From Xenorhabdus mauleonii (GTDB lineage: Bacteria; Pseudomonadota; Gammaproteobacteria; Enterobacterales; Enterobacteriaceae): 64,000 nt of DNA. The position numbers and the translations under genes are program-made. The stretch spans positions 1 through 64,000 of the forward strand of contig NZ_FORG01000006.1 in assembly GCF_900113945.1 (NCBI RefSeq). Reading direction: 5' to 3'. The notes under the pieces are model-generated. The model was given only the letters and a program-made list of their open reading frames with translations, was not told the origin of the DNA and made no database searches. Of this stretch, positions 1 to 7,972 are shown piece after piece (within the stretch, counting starts at the first letter, position 1; each line of letters opens with the position of its first letter).

Positions 1-1205
1 CGCAACAACTCTTCCAGCGGGACGTCACTGCCGTGGCTGCGCTGGATGTCATAGATGGCGGTTTTCAGGTAAGAGAGCGTGAAGCTGCCACGGGTACGTT
101 CCTGTAACAGGATTTTGTCCGCCAGCTGCTGGAGCTGGTCGCGGGTGGTGTCCCAGCCGCCTTTCAGGGGTACGCTGTCGATGCGGGCCGTGACCTGCTG
201 CTGCCACTGGCGGGTGGCTTGTTGCTGTACCGGAGACGCCGGCCAGTGTTGTTCTGCGGTCTCCGTCAAGGCACGGGCGGCCTCCCATGTTGTCAAAGGG
301 GAGGTTTCTGCCAAACGCTCAAGCTGGGTGGCATAGGTGTCCAGTGTCGGTTCGTACAGCCAAGCCAGTCGGGCACCCGCCGGTTGTTCGGTCATGACGT
401 TCAATTGTTGTTGCAACGGTTTGTAGAACAGCAGCCAACTGCCCACCAACACAAGTAACCCCAACATGGCACCCAGGCCAAAACCCTGCCAGGCACTTAA
501 ACCTTTCGGCGGCTCTTCAGGAAACTGCACCCTGACTCGTTGTTGGTTATCCGCTGTCGATTTAGGTTCATGACGCGGAGGAGGAGGAGGAGGCGGCGCT
601 TCCGGTTCAGCCTCCGACTGGGACAAATAGACCAGCGGCGGCATCTGCACTGGCTGTGAGGCGGGTTTCGGGGCTTGACGCGGTTTCTCCAGTTTTTTCG
701 CTGCGTTCTGGAAGAACCACAACAGGTTTTCGACCCGTGGCAAGCGTTTTAGATCCGATTGCTGCAAGCGATCGATAATCAACTGGAGCGCCCGTTCAGC
801 ACGGTAAATCATCCGCAAGTCATTAGCGGCAAAGTCCATTTGACGCAACACACTGCCGGTGCGGGAATGGAACCATTCCAATAGATCAGTGCGAACCTGC
901 GGCTGTGGCGGCCACAGGGTATCCCACTCGCTGACGATGACACCCGCCAGCAGTTCACAGCCTTCGGTAAATCCGGCCAGTCCGTTCAGTTGCATCCGGG
1001 CCAGTGTGTAATAAATCGCGGTTTGTAAATCGACACCGTTGGTTTTAAACACGGTCAGTGACAGGGATTCCACCAGCGGCCAGTTAACTTCCGGCTGCGA
1101 CGGGTGGCTGGTTTTGTTGATTTCATCGCGGATGACCGCAAATTCCGGCAGGTTCAGCGGACTACCGCCCGCCCGGATAATCAGATTTTCAGGATGCCCG
1201 CTCAT
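1..1205 (-). CDS. VasL-like T6SS protein with ImpA N-terminal domain (partial, C-terminus off the left edge)
   Basis: This is an open frame from an ATG at 1205 to the window edge with no stop, about 401 residues. The N-terminal ~130 residues have the look of the ImpA/TssA N-terminal domain (acidic and hydrophobic helices, with a WDTLWPPQPQ segment typical of the family). A proline-rich linker follows, then a single transmembrane helix (about 20 hydrophobic residues around GAMLGLLVLVGSW), then a helical region. That architecture matches the VasL type of T6SS accessory protein, a TssA relative anchored in the inner membrane. An AGGAG ribosome site sits about 11 bases before the start. The gene follows tssM but is separated from it by about 200 bases and a terminator-like hairpin, so it may be expressed separately or by read-through. 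The call rests on domain order; no search was run. Confidence 0.75.
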   Translation of the reverse strand, partial: MSGHPENLIIRAGGSPLNLPEFAVIRDEINKTSHPSQPEVNWPLVESLSLTVFKTNGVDLQTAIYYTLARMQLNGLAGFTEGCELLAGVIVSEWDTLWPPQPQVRTDLLEWFHSRTGSVLRQMDFAANDLRMIYRAERALQLIIDRLQQSDLKRLPRVENLLWFFQNAAKKLEKPRQAPKPASQPVQMPPLVYLSQSEAEPEAPPPPPPPRHEPKSTADNQQRVRVQFPEEPPKGLSAWQGFGLGAMLGLLVLVGSWLLFYKPLQQQLNVMTEQPAGARLAWLYEPTLDTYATQLERLAETSPLTTWEAARALTETAEQHWPASPVQQQATRQWQQQVTARIDSVPLKGGWDTTRDQLQQLADKILLQERTRGSFTLSYLKTAIYDIQRSHGSDVPLEELL

Positions 1206-1223
1206 ACGCTCGCATTTCTCCTT

Positions 1224-1250
1224 AAAAAAACCCCTGCCCAAAGGCAGGGG
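1224..1250 (-). terminator. Rho-independent terminator or attenuator between tssM and the VasL-like gene
   Basis: A perfect GC-rich hairpin lies at 1231-1250 (CCCCTGCC / GGCAGGGG around a short loop). In the leftward direction it is followed at once by seven U residues (1224-1230). This is a textbook intrinsic terminator for transcription leaving tssM. The VasL ribosome site begins only a few bases past the U tract, so it could act as an attenuator. Confidence 0.85.
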
Positions 1251-1277
1251 AAGGTTTGACAGCTAATACACTTCGTC

Positions 1278-1396
1278 TTTCAAACTGCCTCTTTGTTGGC
1301 TGCGCTTGCGCATCCCGGTCACCGTTTTTATAAATACACGGTTAGCTATGCTCCCGGTGATGCTCTCCCTTGCCGCCGCGATACAAAGGCTGACAG
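1278..1396. repeat. Intergenic imperfect palindromic repeat, long variant
   Basis: The left end (TTTCAAACTGCC, then TTGTTGGCTGCGCTTGC) is mirrored by the right end (CCCTTGCCGCCGCGAT, then CAAAGGCT), giving a roughly 120-base imperfect palindrome between tssM and the VasL gene. The same words recur at 23950-24007, 35398-35465 and 36401-36451, so this is a dispersed family. I recall such elements from Xenorhabdus and Photorhabdus genomes. No open reading frame is inside. Confidence 0.7.
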
Positions 1397-1405
1397 ATCT
1401 TCACC

Positions 1406-4400
1406 TCAGTAAAGGGTGTCCGGCAGTTTGAACTGGCTGAATAGCCCACCCGCAAACGGGTTGTCAGATTCATCCACGTAGATGCGGTAAGTCATTTCGC
1501 CGCCATCCACACTGAAACGTACATCAAAGAAGCCCGGCTGGACGTTGGTCAGCTTGCCGCTGTTAATCAGGCGTAATTGAGCCCAAGGACCAGTGAAGCT
1601 GATAGAACGCGGTGACTGGTTGCTTCTGTCCGGCATCAGGGTCAGCTTGCTTTCGGTGCCTGTCCGCATGGAGTTAGGCCAAATCAAGCGTGCAACGTTG
1701 CTGCGTCCGTGGGAGTAATCCACCAACTGACCATCAAGGTTCAGCAAGGCACGGCGTTTGTTGCCGGTCAGGCTGACTGGTTCGATGGCAAACTGGGCGC
1801 CAAGGCCGTTCTGTGGTGTAAAGAAGGTCGTGCGAATACGATTCGCCACATCCAGTTGTTTCATGACGTCTGGGCGGATCAGCATCTTGCCGTCGGTGCC
1901 CGTGGTCAGGTTATATTCCACAAACGGTTTCAGGTTCTGCTGGTAGAAGGCATCCAGCGTTCCACCCGGCCGGAAGAAGCGATCGAACTCGCTCAGCGGC
2001 ACTTCTTCAGTCGCTTTTGGATTGAAGGGATAACGCCCTGCCAGATAGGTCTGGTACTGTTTGACTACCGTGTTGTTCCATTCCACTTCCAGCGAACGCA
2101 CGGCTTCCATCATCACAACGCGCCATGCCTGTTCAGCCAAATCCCCCACCCAACGGCTCAGCGGTGCCGGCAGGGTTTTCGCCATCTGCTGCACTTCAAA
2201 AATCGCGTCGCTGTTGTTTTTGTCCAGACGCATCTGAACGGCTTGCAGGGCGGCTTTGCCGGGAACCGGTGAGTTCTGGATAGCCAGCAGGTAACGGTGC
2301 AATGCCATCAATTTTTGGTAGACGGTTTGCAGCGTGCTGCCTTTGTCGCCGTGTTCAACCAGTACGCCGGTTTCTTGGGCAAAGTCATGGCTGATGCTGT
2401 TCAGCAGCTGATATTCCAGTTTGCCTTGTCGCTCATCTTTTTCCTTGCTGCTCAGGGCGTCGCCCGCCAGAGGCACGGTCGTGTTCTCACTCAGGATTTG
2501 CAGTGCCCGCTTGATGGGCTGTTCTCCGCTGATCACCTGTTCGATGGCACTGATGGCCTGCGGCAGATCATCAAAGTCACGCACTTCCAGATTATTCATC
2601 GCCGCCCGCCACGTCGCGGTGTACTCCGATAAATACAGGTCGTTGATTTCTTTCAGTATCCGTCGCTGGTCTTCGTCACTGTACCGATCGTTGCTTTGTG
2701 ACGAGCCTGCCACGCTGGATTTATCCTGAGTATTCTTCGCGATATTCAGCACCCAGCTATCCATTTCGGTCAATTTCGTCAGTTCGTCTTTCTGCCGGAC
2801 GAAGTAATCCATCAGACCGTGGCGTGTCAGCAATTGGGGAACCACCAACCGTTTTTCGTTGCTGGCAACAAACACGTCATCAAAGCTCGGGCCAATCTGG
2901 TCACGCAGGTTAAGCGGAGCAGACAGGGTATCCTGTGCCTTGATGCGCAGGTTCTGGTAAACCCGTTGTTTGACGGAGAGCGTTTTCAGTTCTTGCTGCG
3001 CCTGTCGGATCGGCTTGACGAAAGGTGCGAAGCTGGCAATCGCTTCTTGCTTGCCTTCATCACGATCTTTTTTCCAATCGGTGCGATCCAGGGCGTAATC
3101 CAGATGGGTCAGCAATGCATCCTGAATGTCTCGCTGCCCGTGGAATTCCTTACTCCAGCGCTCACGCATGTATTGTGCGACCAATCCGTTGTTGCGCTTG
3201 CTTTTGTCTTCCATCATGCGCATGACACGCAGGACTTCGAGTTTTTCCTCGCTGCCTGCTGCGGCTTTATTCAGGTCGTCCAGCAATCCCATCATCAGGG
3301 ATGGCAGGAAACGCTGCTCAAGCAATTTCAGGTAAGTTCCCGCCACATACGGACCAACACGCCCGCCCTGATACAGTCCCAGATCGGTCAGGATAGAGGT
3401 ATGTTCGTGGTAGTTGCCGTAGGCCAGTGTCGCATCACGGATCGGGTTCAGCAGGGGCAACTGGAGGTTGCCATAGTGGTCTTCACCGTTAGGTGGCGGT
3501 ACGGACAGGAATTTTTTCGCCTGCGTCAGAACTTCTTCGCCTGCACGATAGTTTTTCTGGTAGAAGTAATGCCAGCCGCCCCATGTTGCCATGATGACCA
3601 ACGCACTGATGGTGGAGAAAGTGTAGAGCTGACGGCGGTTCCGGCTCAGCCAGATGCGGTTTTCGGCTGCCAGGTTCGGCTCTGCCAGCAGGACATCTTC
3701 GAACAGGGACTGGGTAAAGTACGGCAGGGTATCTCCCGCCGGCCAAGTCGGGAAGGCTTGGGAACCCAAGTGATACTGCGCCGAAGCGGATTGGGTGAAC
3801 AGGTCATCCATCTGCCCCACCTGATGCGCCGACGTCAAATAAACGCCACGCAATGTTGGACGGTGGTGTTCATCGTTATACAGGATATCTTCCAGCATCT
3901 GGACGATGTAGCTGTGCAACCCTTGGATCTGACGGGTGAAACTGAACAGGGCACTGCGCTGGTTGGCATCCACGTTGTTCAGCATCATGTCCGGCATGGC
4001 GATATTCAGGTTGTTCATCCACTGTTGCCAGAACTGCTCCAGCTCGCCACGCCATGCTTTTTCATCACGGTTGTTGAGACTGAATGTTACCCCGAGGATC
4101 TGATCACGCAATTTGCGATCCAATGACTGGTACATCGCTTCAAAACCGTGCAACAAGTCGATTTTGGTCATGACCAGGTAAATCGGCAACTGGCTGTGGA
4201 AAGTCAGTCGAACTTCTTGCAGGCGCTGGTGGATTTCCCGCACATAACGATCACGCTGTTCGCGATTGTCGGTCAGTAAACGCAGGGTATCCACGGTCAG
4301 GATAATCCCGTTGAGCGGTTGACGCTGGCGGTTTTCGGCCAGCCAGCTCAGCAGGGATTCCCACAGGCGGCTGTTGATTTGCGGTTTGTCACTGTTAAGC

Positions 4401-5014
4401 GGCACAGGTTGGTCAATCAATTGCCCTTTCGGATCGATGATGACGGCTTTTTCCCCTAACCAGCAGCGCAGCATCAGCGAGACATTTCCATCCTGACGCA
4501 GGTATTCCGGCGCTGCGATTTCTGACAGTTTGTAGCCTTCCTTGATAAGTGCGGTTTTACCGCTTTTCTGGCTACCGATGACCATGTACCACGGGCGTTC
4601 GTACAGGTAGTTATACGAATCCAGATGGCGCTGCAACTGAGACTTCCAGTGGTCGAGATAGCGATCTTGATACTCGATATCGACCCGAACCGGGTCAACC
4701 ACTTTCAATTCAACATCAAGGTTGAGTTTTTCCAGTGTCCGCAAGCGACGCCACGCTTTCATGCCGATCCAGAGCAACACCATCATGATAATGAGGGCGG
4801 TTGCCAGCCAGCGCGAAGTCAAACTTTCCAGTGGATAGTCTTCACGGATTTTCCATTCTGGCCCCCACCACCAGACTGCAATCAACAGCAGGCAGGGGAT
4901 CAGTGCCAGCACAATGGCAAACAGCGCCTTGAGCCGTGTCAGGGACTTAAACTTTCCAAGCATCGGCAGAACCGATTTCAGGGGTGCCAAAGATGACAAA
5001 GAGGGCCATTTCAT
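1406..5014 (-). CDS. tssM: T6SS membrane-complex protein TssM (IcmF/VasK)
   Basis: This 1202-residue protein is of normal family length. TssM is the large inner-membrane scaffold that joins TssL to the outer-membrane lipoprotein TssJ and spans the periplasm. Two membrane helices lie near the N-terminus (about 31-50 and 70-86) and a third at about 465-485. Between them is a cytoplasmic GTPase-like domain with an intact Walker A, GSQKSGKT at 147-154, and a TKID motif at 283-286. The long remainder is the periplasmic part, ending in a beta-rich TssJ-binding region. The start overlaps the stop of tssA by four bases, which indicates translational coupling. It is the last gene of the main leftward operon before a terminator-like hairpin. 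The intact Walker A suggests a nucleotide-binding TssM; some family members lack it. Confidence 0.97.
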   Translation of the reverse strand: MKWPSLSSLAPLKSVLPMLGKFKSLTRLKALFAIVLALIPCLLLIAVWWWGPEWKIREDYPLESLTSRWLATALIIMMVLLWIGMKAWRRLRTLEKLNLDVELKVVDPVRVDIEYQDRYLDHWKSQLQRHLDSYNYLYERPWYMVIGSQKSGKTALIKEGYKLSEIAAPEYLRQDGNVSLMLRCWLGEKAVIIDPKGQLIDQPVPLNSDKPQINSRLWESLLSWLAENRQRQPLNGIILTVDTLRLLTDNREQRDRYVREIHQRLQEVRLTFHSQLPIYLVMTKIDLLHGFEAMYQSLDRKLRDQILGVTFSLNNRDEKAWRGELEQFWQQWMNNLNIAMPDMMLNNVDANQRSALFSFTRQIQGLHSYIVQMLEDILYNDEHHRPTLRGVYLTSAHQVGQMDDLFTQSASAQYHLGSQAFPTWPAGDTLPYFTQSLFEDVLLAEPNLAAENRIWLSRNRRQLYTFSTISALVIMATWGGWHYFYQKNYRAGEEVLTQAKKFLSVPPPNGEDHYGNLQLPLLNPIRDATLAYGNYHEHTSILTDLGLYQGGRVGPYVAGTYLKLLEQRFLPSLMMGLLDDLNKAAAGSEEKLEVLRVMRMMEDKSKRNNGLVAQYMRERWSKEFHGQRDIQDALLTHLDYALDRTDWKKDRDEGKQEAIASFAPFVKPIRQAQQELKTLSVKQRVYQNLRIKAQDTLSAPLNLRDQIGPSFDDVFVASNEKRLVVPQLLTRHGLMDYFVRQKDELTKLTEMDSWVLNIAKNTQDKSSVAGSSQSNDRYSDEDQRRILKEINDLYLSEYTATWRAAMNNLEVRDFDDLPQAISAIEQVISGEQPIKRALQILSENTTVPLAGDALSSKEKDERQGKLEYQLLNSISHDFAQETGVLVEHGDKGSTLQTVYQKLMALHRYLLAIQNSPVPGKAALQAVQMRLDKNNSDAIFEVQQMAKTLPAPLSRWVGDLAEQAWRVVMMEAVRSLEVEWNNTVVKQYQTYLAGRYPFNPKATEEVPLSEFDRFFRPGGTLDAFYQQNLKPFVEYNLTTGTDGKMLIRPDVMKQLDVANRIRTTFFTPQNGLGAQFAIEPVSLTGNKRRALLNLDGQLVDYSHGRSNVARLIWPNSMRTGTESKLTLMPDRSNQSPRSISFTGPWAQLRLINSGKLTNVQPGFFDVRFSVDGGEMTYRIYVDESDNPFAGGLFSQFKLPDTLY

Positions 5015-6504
5015 GGGTTAACGCTCCTGTTTGAAGCAGTATCCTTAATAGAAGAAGGAAGTTTCTCAGCCTGTGCCGTTTTTTCTGTCGACGTGGTTTT
5101 TTCCGTCAACATCGTCAGCAGGTTGGGTTCCCATTGAGTGAGTAACATGTGTTGTCCCGTGTGTAGCAAGTTCCGGTAGTGCTGTTGGGCCAGTGCCGTC
5201 ATGCCCGCTTCTTCAAGCAATTGGGCATTGAGCAGTTGGCCGTAGAATTGATCCCGTGGCTCGGTAAGCTGTTGCTGGTGTTCTTCCAGCATTTTCAGGG
5301 CGGCTTCCAGACCCTGTTGCTGGAAGCACTGCCAAATGCCTTCCTGATCAGCAGAAACAGATCCCTTGCCCGTTGCCACCGGTTCAGGTGCGAGCCAGTC
5401 GAGCGTTTCTGGAGAAATAAACGGACTCATGTCAGAAAAACTTAAAGTTTTCAGCACGGGCAACCGTTCCAGGAAAGTATTCAGTTCGTCACGAATGGAC
5501 AGTGCAACGTTCATGTAACCCAGTTGCAAAGCGGCCTTTGCAGCAATGGCATGACCATCCAGCCAGTAAGGCGCCAATGTCAGACTTTGCTCAATTTGCT
5601 GGAGCAATTTGTTGTCCGCCATAGGTAATCTCGCCAGATAATCAGCGGTGCGATCTGCGGAAGTCGGGGCCAATGGCGTTTTGCCCGTGGCATTTGCCAT
5701 CGGTGCCGTGGTGATGGTGTGCCAGACAGCGTGACGGCGCAGGGAATAGCCAATGGCGGATTCTGGATGCCGTTCACACAGTAAATCGGCGACAGTCATC
5801 AGAGTCTGTTTCCACGCTTTTTCACTTGAGCTGTTGACGTCGACTTCCGGCATCGGAGCTGCCTCAAAGTGCTGAGGTGCTTGCGCCGCACTATCTCCGG
5901 CGGTCGGTTTCCCGGCAGAGACAGAAGCGGCCGCAGGCTCCGGCTTGGATGCCGTTGGTACGTTTTCTGGTTGTCGGTTGTAGCGAATGCGCAACTGATC
6001 AACTTCTTTCGCCAGTTCCGGTTCATTGGCATGCCAGCATTGTGCAAGGTGAGCCAATGCCCCTTGCGCATCTTCCCGCTCACCCTTGCTTGCCTGTTCT
6101 ATGAAACTGCCTTGAGCTGAATCAAAACGCTTTAGCACCTGCTGTGCCAATCGACGTTTCATCAGCGGCTTGGCTGGCCATGCTTTTTCCCAATAATTTT
6201 TGACATACTCCGTCAGCAGTTCCATGGCGAGGATCAACTCAGCCGGTTTGCCCGCATGTTGCAGTGTGCGCAGCAAATGAACCATCAACCGGAAATCTTT
6301 GTTACTTTCGCTCAATAGCTGCAATGATTTTCGCTGGATCTCTTCAACATCCAACGAACCATGCGACAGTGAGCCGAATTTAATCATCTCACCGTCAATG
6401 TATTCCCATGCAGGTTCATCTTCCGCCAGTGCCTTGCCAATCTGTTCGTCGGACAGGGGAGCCAGCAGGGAGCCGAACCAGTCGAATTGTGTTCTGATGT
6501 CCAT
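5011..6504 (-). CDS. tssA: T6SS baseplate/cap protein TssA (ImpA family)
   Basis: TssA proteins organise baseplate assembly and sheath polymerisation at the membrane complex. The N-terminal ~130 residues form an ImpA_N domain (the LSDEQIGKALAEDEPAWEYI region and following helices). The C-terminal ~150 residues are helical and resemble the VasJ-type end. The middle is a low-complexity Ala/Pro/Ser linker around residues 190-230. I place the start at ATG 6504, just after the vasI stop at 6510. An upstream TTG at 6522 would add six residues and overlap vasI; neither has a clear Shine-Dalgarno sequence. The four-base overlap with tssM supports one polycistronic message. Which TssA subclass this is cannot be settled by eye. 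Confidence 0.88.
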   Translation of the reverse strand: MDIRTQFDWFGSLLAPLSDEQIGKALAEDEPAWEYIDGEMIKFGSLSHGSLDVEEIQRKSLQLLSESNKDFRLMVHLLRTLQHAGKPAELILAMELLTEYVKNYWEKAWPAKPLMKRRLAQQVLKRFDSAQGSFIEQASKGEREDAQGALAHLAQCWHANEPELAKEVDQLRIRYNRQPENVPTASKPEPAAASVSAGKPTAGDSAAQAPQHFEAAPMPEVDVNSSSEKAWKQTLMTVADLLCERHPESAIGYSLRRHAVWHTITTAPMANATGKTPLAPTSADRTADYLARLPMADNKLLQQIEQSLTLAPYWLDGHAIAAKAALQLGYMNVALSIRDELNTFLERLPVLKTLSFSDMSPFISPETLDWLAPEPVATGKGSVSADQEGIWQCFQQQGLEAALKMLEEHQQQLTEPRDQFYGQLLNAQLLEEAGMTALAQQHYRNLLHTGQHMLLTQWEPNLLTMLTEKTTSTEKTAQAEKLPSSIKDTASNRSVNP

Positions 6505-6509
6505 GTCGA

Positions 6510-7178
6510 TTACCAACGGCAAGCAGCACGCAATGGCTTCGCTGCCTGCTCCAACTGAGAAATGTTAAAGGTTACGCGGTTGCCATTACTGCCTGTAATG
6601 GTCATGCGTTCGCTGTTCATCAGGCGCTTGATTTCGTCAATGCCCGGCAAGCCACGGCTGGATTCCCATAAATAGCCGTTTTCGCGCACGAACCATTCGG
6701 TGCGAAATTGGGTTTTGTCCGTTTCTATCGTGACTTCACCTGATTTCACGACATGGGGCAGTGCCACTTGCAGGCGGGTAATATGGTCAATACAACTCAG
6801 CATTAAGACGGGACGGGGCGGCGGAACCCCAATCGCCGGTGTGGTCAGGATAACGGGTGCTGCGCCGTTTTCTCCCTGAGTCATAATGAACCCGGTGGAG
6901 TAATCGTCGCGTTGCATTTCCTGTTCCATCGCCTTACGCCATGAAGGTCCCATGTTCTCAAAGGGAACTTCGACTTCCTTGAATTTGAGGTTATTTAATG
7001 CGCTGTCATAACATGCCAGCCGAATAAGCGGAGATGGCTCAAAACGGCAGTTTTGCAGTTCAACTAAATTTTGTTCTTCCTTTACCGCAACAGCATCCTT
7101 TGGCCCCAGCACTTCTGCAAGCTTGGGATTCCCTGCCAATGACGCGAGCAATGAACTAACAATTAAAACAATATTCAT
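6510..7178 (-). CDS. vasI: T6SS-associated protein VasI/TagO family
   Basis: This 222-residue protein begins with a short hydrophobic stretch (NIVLIVSSLLASLAG) that may act as a signal peptide. It then has a small cysteine-containing domain (LQNCRFEPSPLIRLACYD, typical of secreted VasI proteins) and a beta-rich domain with WFVRENGYLWESSRG and the C-terminal GIDEIKRLM segment of the VasI/TagO family. The family's role is poorly defined; it is linked to T6SS assembly or regulation in the cell envelope. The ATG overlaps the stop of the upstream regulator gene by four bases (ATGA), showing tight coupling. The position between the VasH-like gene and tssA is usual for this kind of locus. Confidence 0.85.
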   Translation of the reverse strand: MNIVLIVSSLLASLAGNPKLAEVLGPKDAVAVKEEQNLVELQNCRFEPSPLIRLACYDSALNNLKFKEVEVPFENMGPSWRKAMEQEMQRDDYSTGFIMTQGENGAAPVILTTPAIGVPPPRPVLMLSCIDHITRLQVALPHVVKSGEVTIETDKTQFRTEWFVRENGYLWESSRGLPGIDEIKRLMNSERMTITGSNGNRVTFNISQLEQAAKPLRAACRW

Positions 7179-7972
7179 AATCTACACCCGTATTTAGCCA
7201 GTTTGTAAACCAACGTCCGCTGGGGAATTCCCAGACTTTGCGCAATCAATTTGGTGTCATTGCCACATTGACGCTGACGTTGGACTAACACGGCGCTTTC
7301 AAATTCTTCTATGGCCTTTGGCAGATTATCGATATGACTGTAATCCACGGAGATACTGCTGGTCGCCGCTGGGTTTTTTGATTCACTCAGGGAGGCAAGC
7401 AGTTCATCCAGTTGTTTTTCTTTCTGGCGTTGAACCTGAAATACCTGACGGATCTGGCGTAACTGTCCGCGCAGTTGTTCGAGTTCCTGCAATTTTTTCA
7501 GGCGATGCTGCATAAGGTGGCAATAGATGCCGAACATGTTTTCATTGTTGGTGAAATGGTTGACATTTTCGGCAAAAATGGCGATTACGCCGCAAGCCTG
7601 TCCGTTGCAGTCAAACAGGGGAATGCCGTATAACCCACAGTTATGCGGCAGTTCTGCAATAAATGTACGGAAATAGGCATCATCAATGCGCGCCCCGTGA
7701 TTAAGGGAATCCCAGACGGTCGGGCTTCCCTTGCGCAATACCTGAATCAAGGGGTTATTGACGTCATCAATGTCTACGTACAGCCGGCGGGAATTGGCTT
7801 GCTGAGGTTCCGGCAAGTTATAGCATTCCAGCCTGTTTTCAGTGATGTTAAGCAGGAAAACCAACAAGGCATCAAAACGCGAGCTATGGCTGACCTGCAA
7901 AAAATGGTCAACCAGTTGTTCTATAGTGTCATCTTCCAATAACGCTAACGCGCTTTTCAGCCTCTGTTTCAT
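7175..7972 (-). CDS. VasH-like regulator with GAF and Fis-type HTH but no AAA+ domain
   Basis: This 265-residue protein has an N-terminal GAF-like sensor region (about 30-160, including CGLYGIPLFDCNGQACGVIA), a coiled-coil stretch (about 160-200) and a C-terminal Fis-type helix-turn-helix (about 215-265, AQSLGIPQRTLVYKLAKYG). This is the outline of VasH, the sigma-54 activator of T6SS operons, except that the ~230-residue AAA+ domain with its GAFTGA loop is absent. The frame is open throughout with no sign of a frameshift. It could be a DNA-binding repressor or co-regulator that no longer opens sigma-54 promoters. It overlaps clpV by one base and vasI by four, so it is made with the secretion machine and may act on it by feedback. 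Confidence 0.85.
   Translation of the reverse strand: MKQRLKSALALLEDDTIEQLVDHFLQVSHSSRFDALLVFLLNITENRLECYNLPEPQQANSRRLYVDIDDVNNPLIQVLRKGSPTVWDSLNHGARIDDAYFRTFIAELPHNCGLYGIPLFDCNGQACGVIAIFAENVNHFTNNENMFGIYCHLMQHRLKKLQELEQLRGQLRQIRQVFQVQRQKEKQLDELLASLSESKNPAATSSISVDYSHIDNLPKAIEEFESAVLVQRQRQCGNDTKLIAQSLGIPQRTLVYKLAKYGCRL

Noticed and set aside
2819-4126. Long open frame of 435 codons on the plus strand inside tssM
   Set aside because: It is antisense to a fully supported TssM, has no ribosome site and a composition that mirrors the coding strand. Several similar antisense frames (for example 9601-10165) are shadows too.
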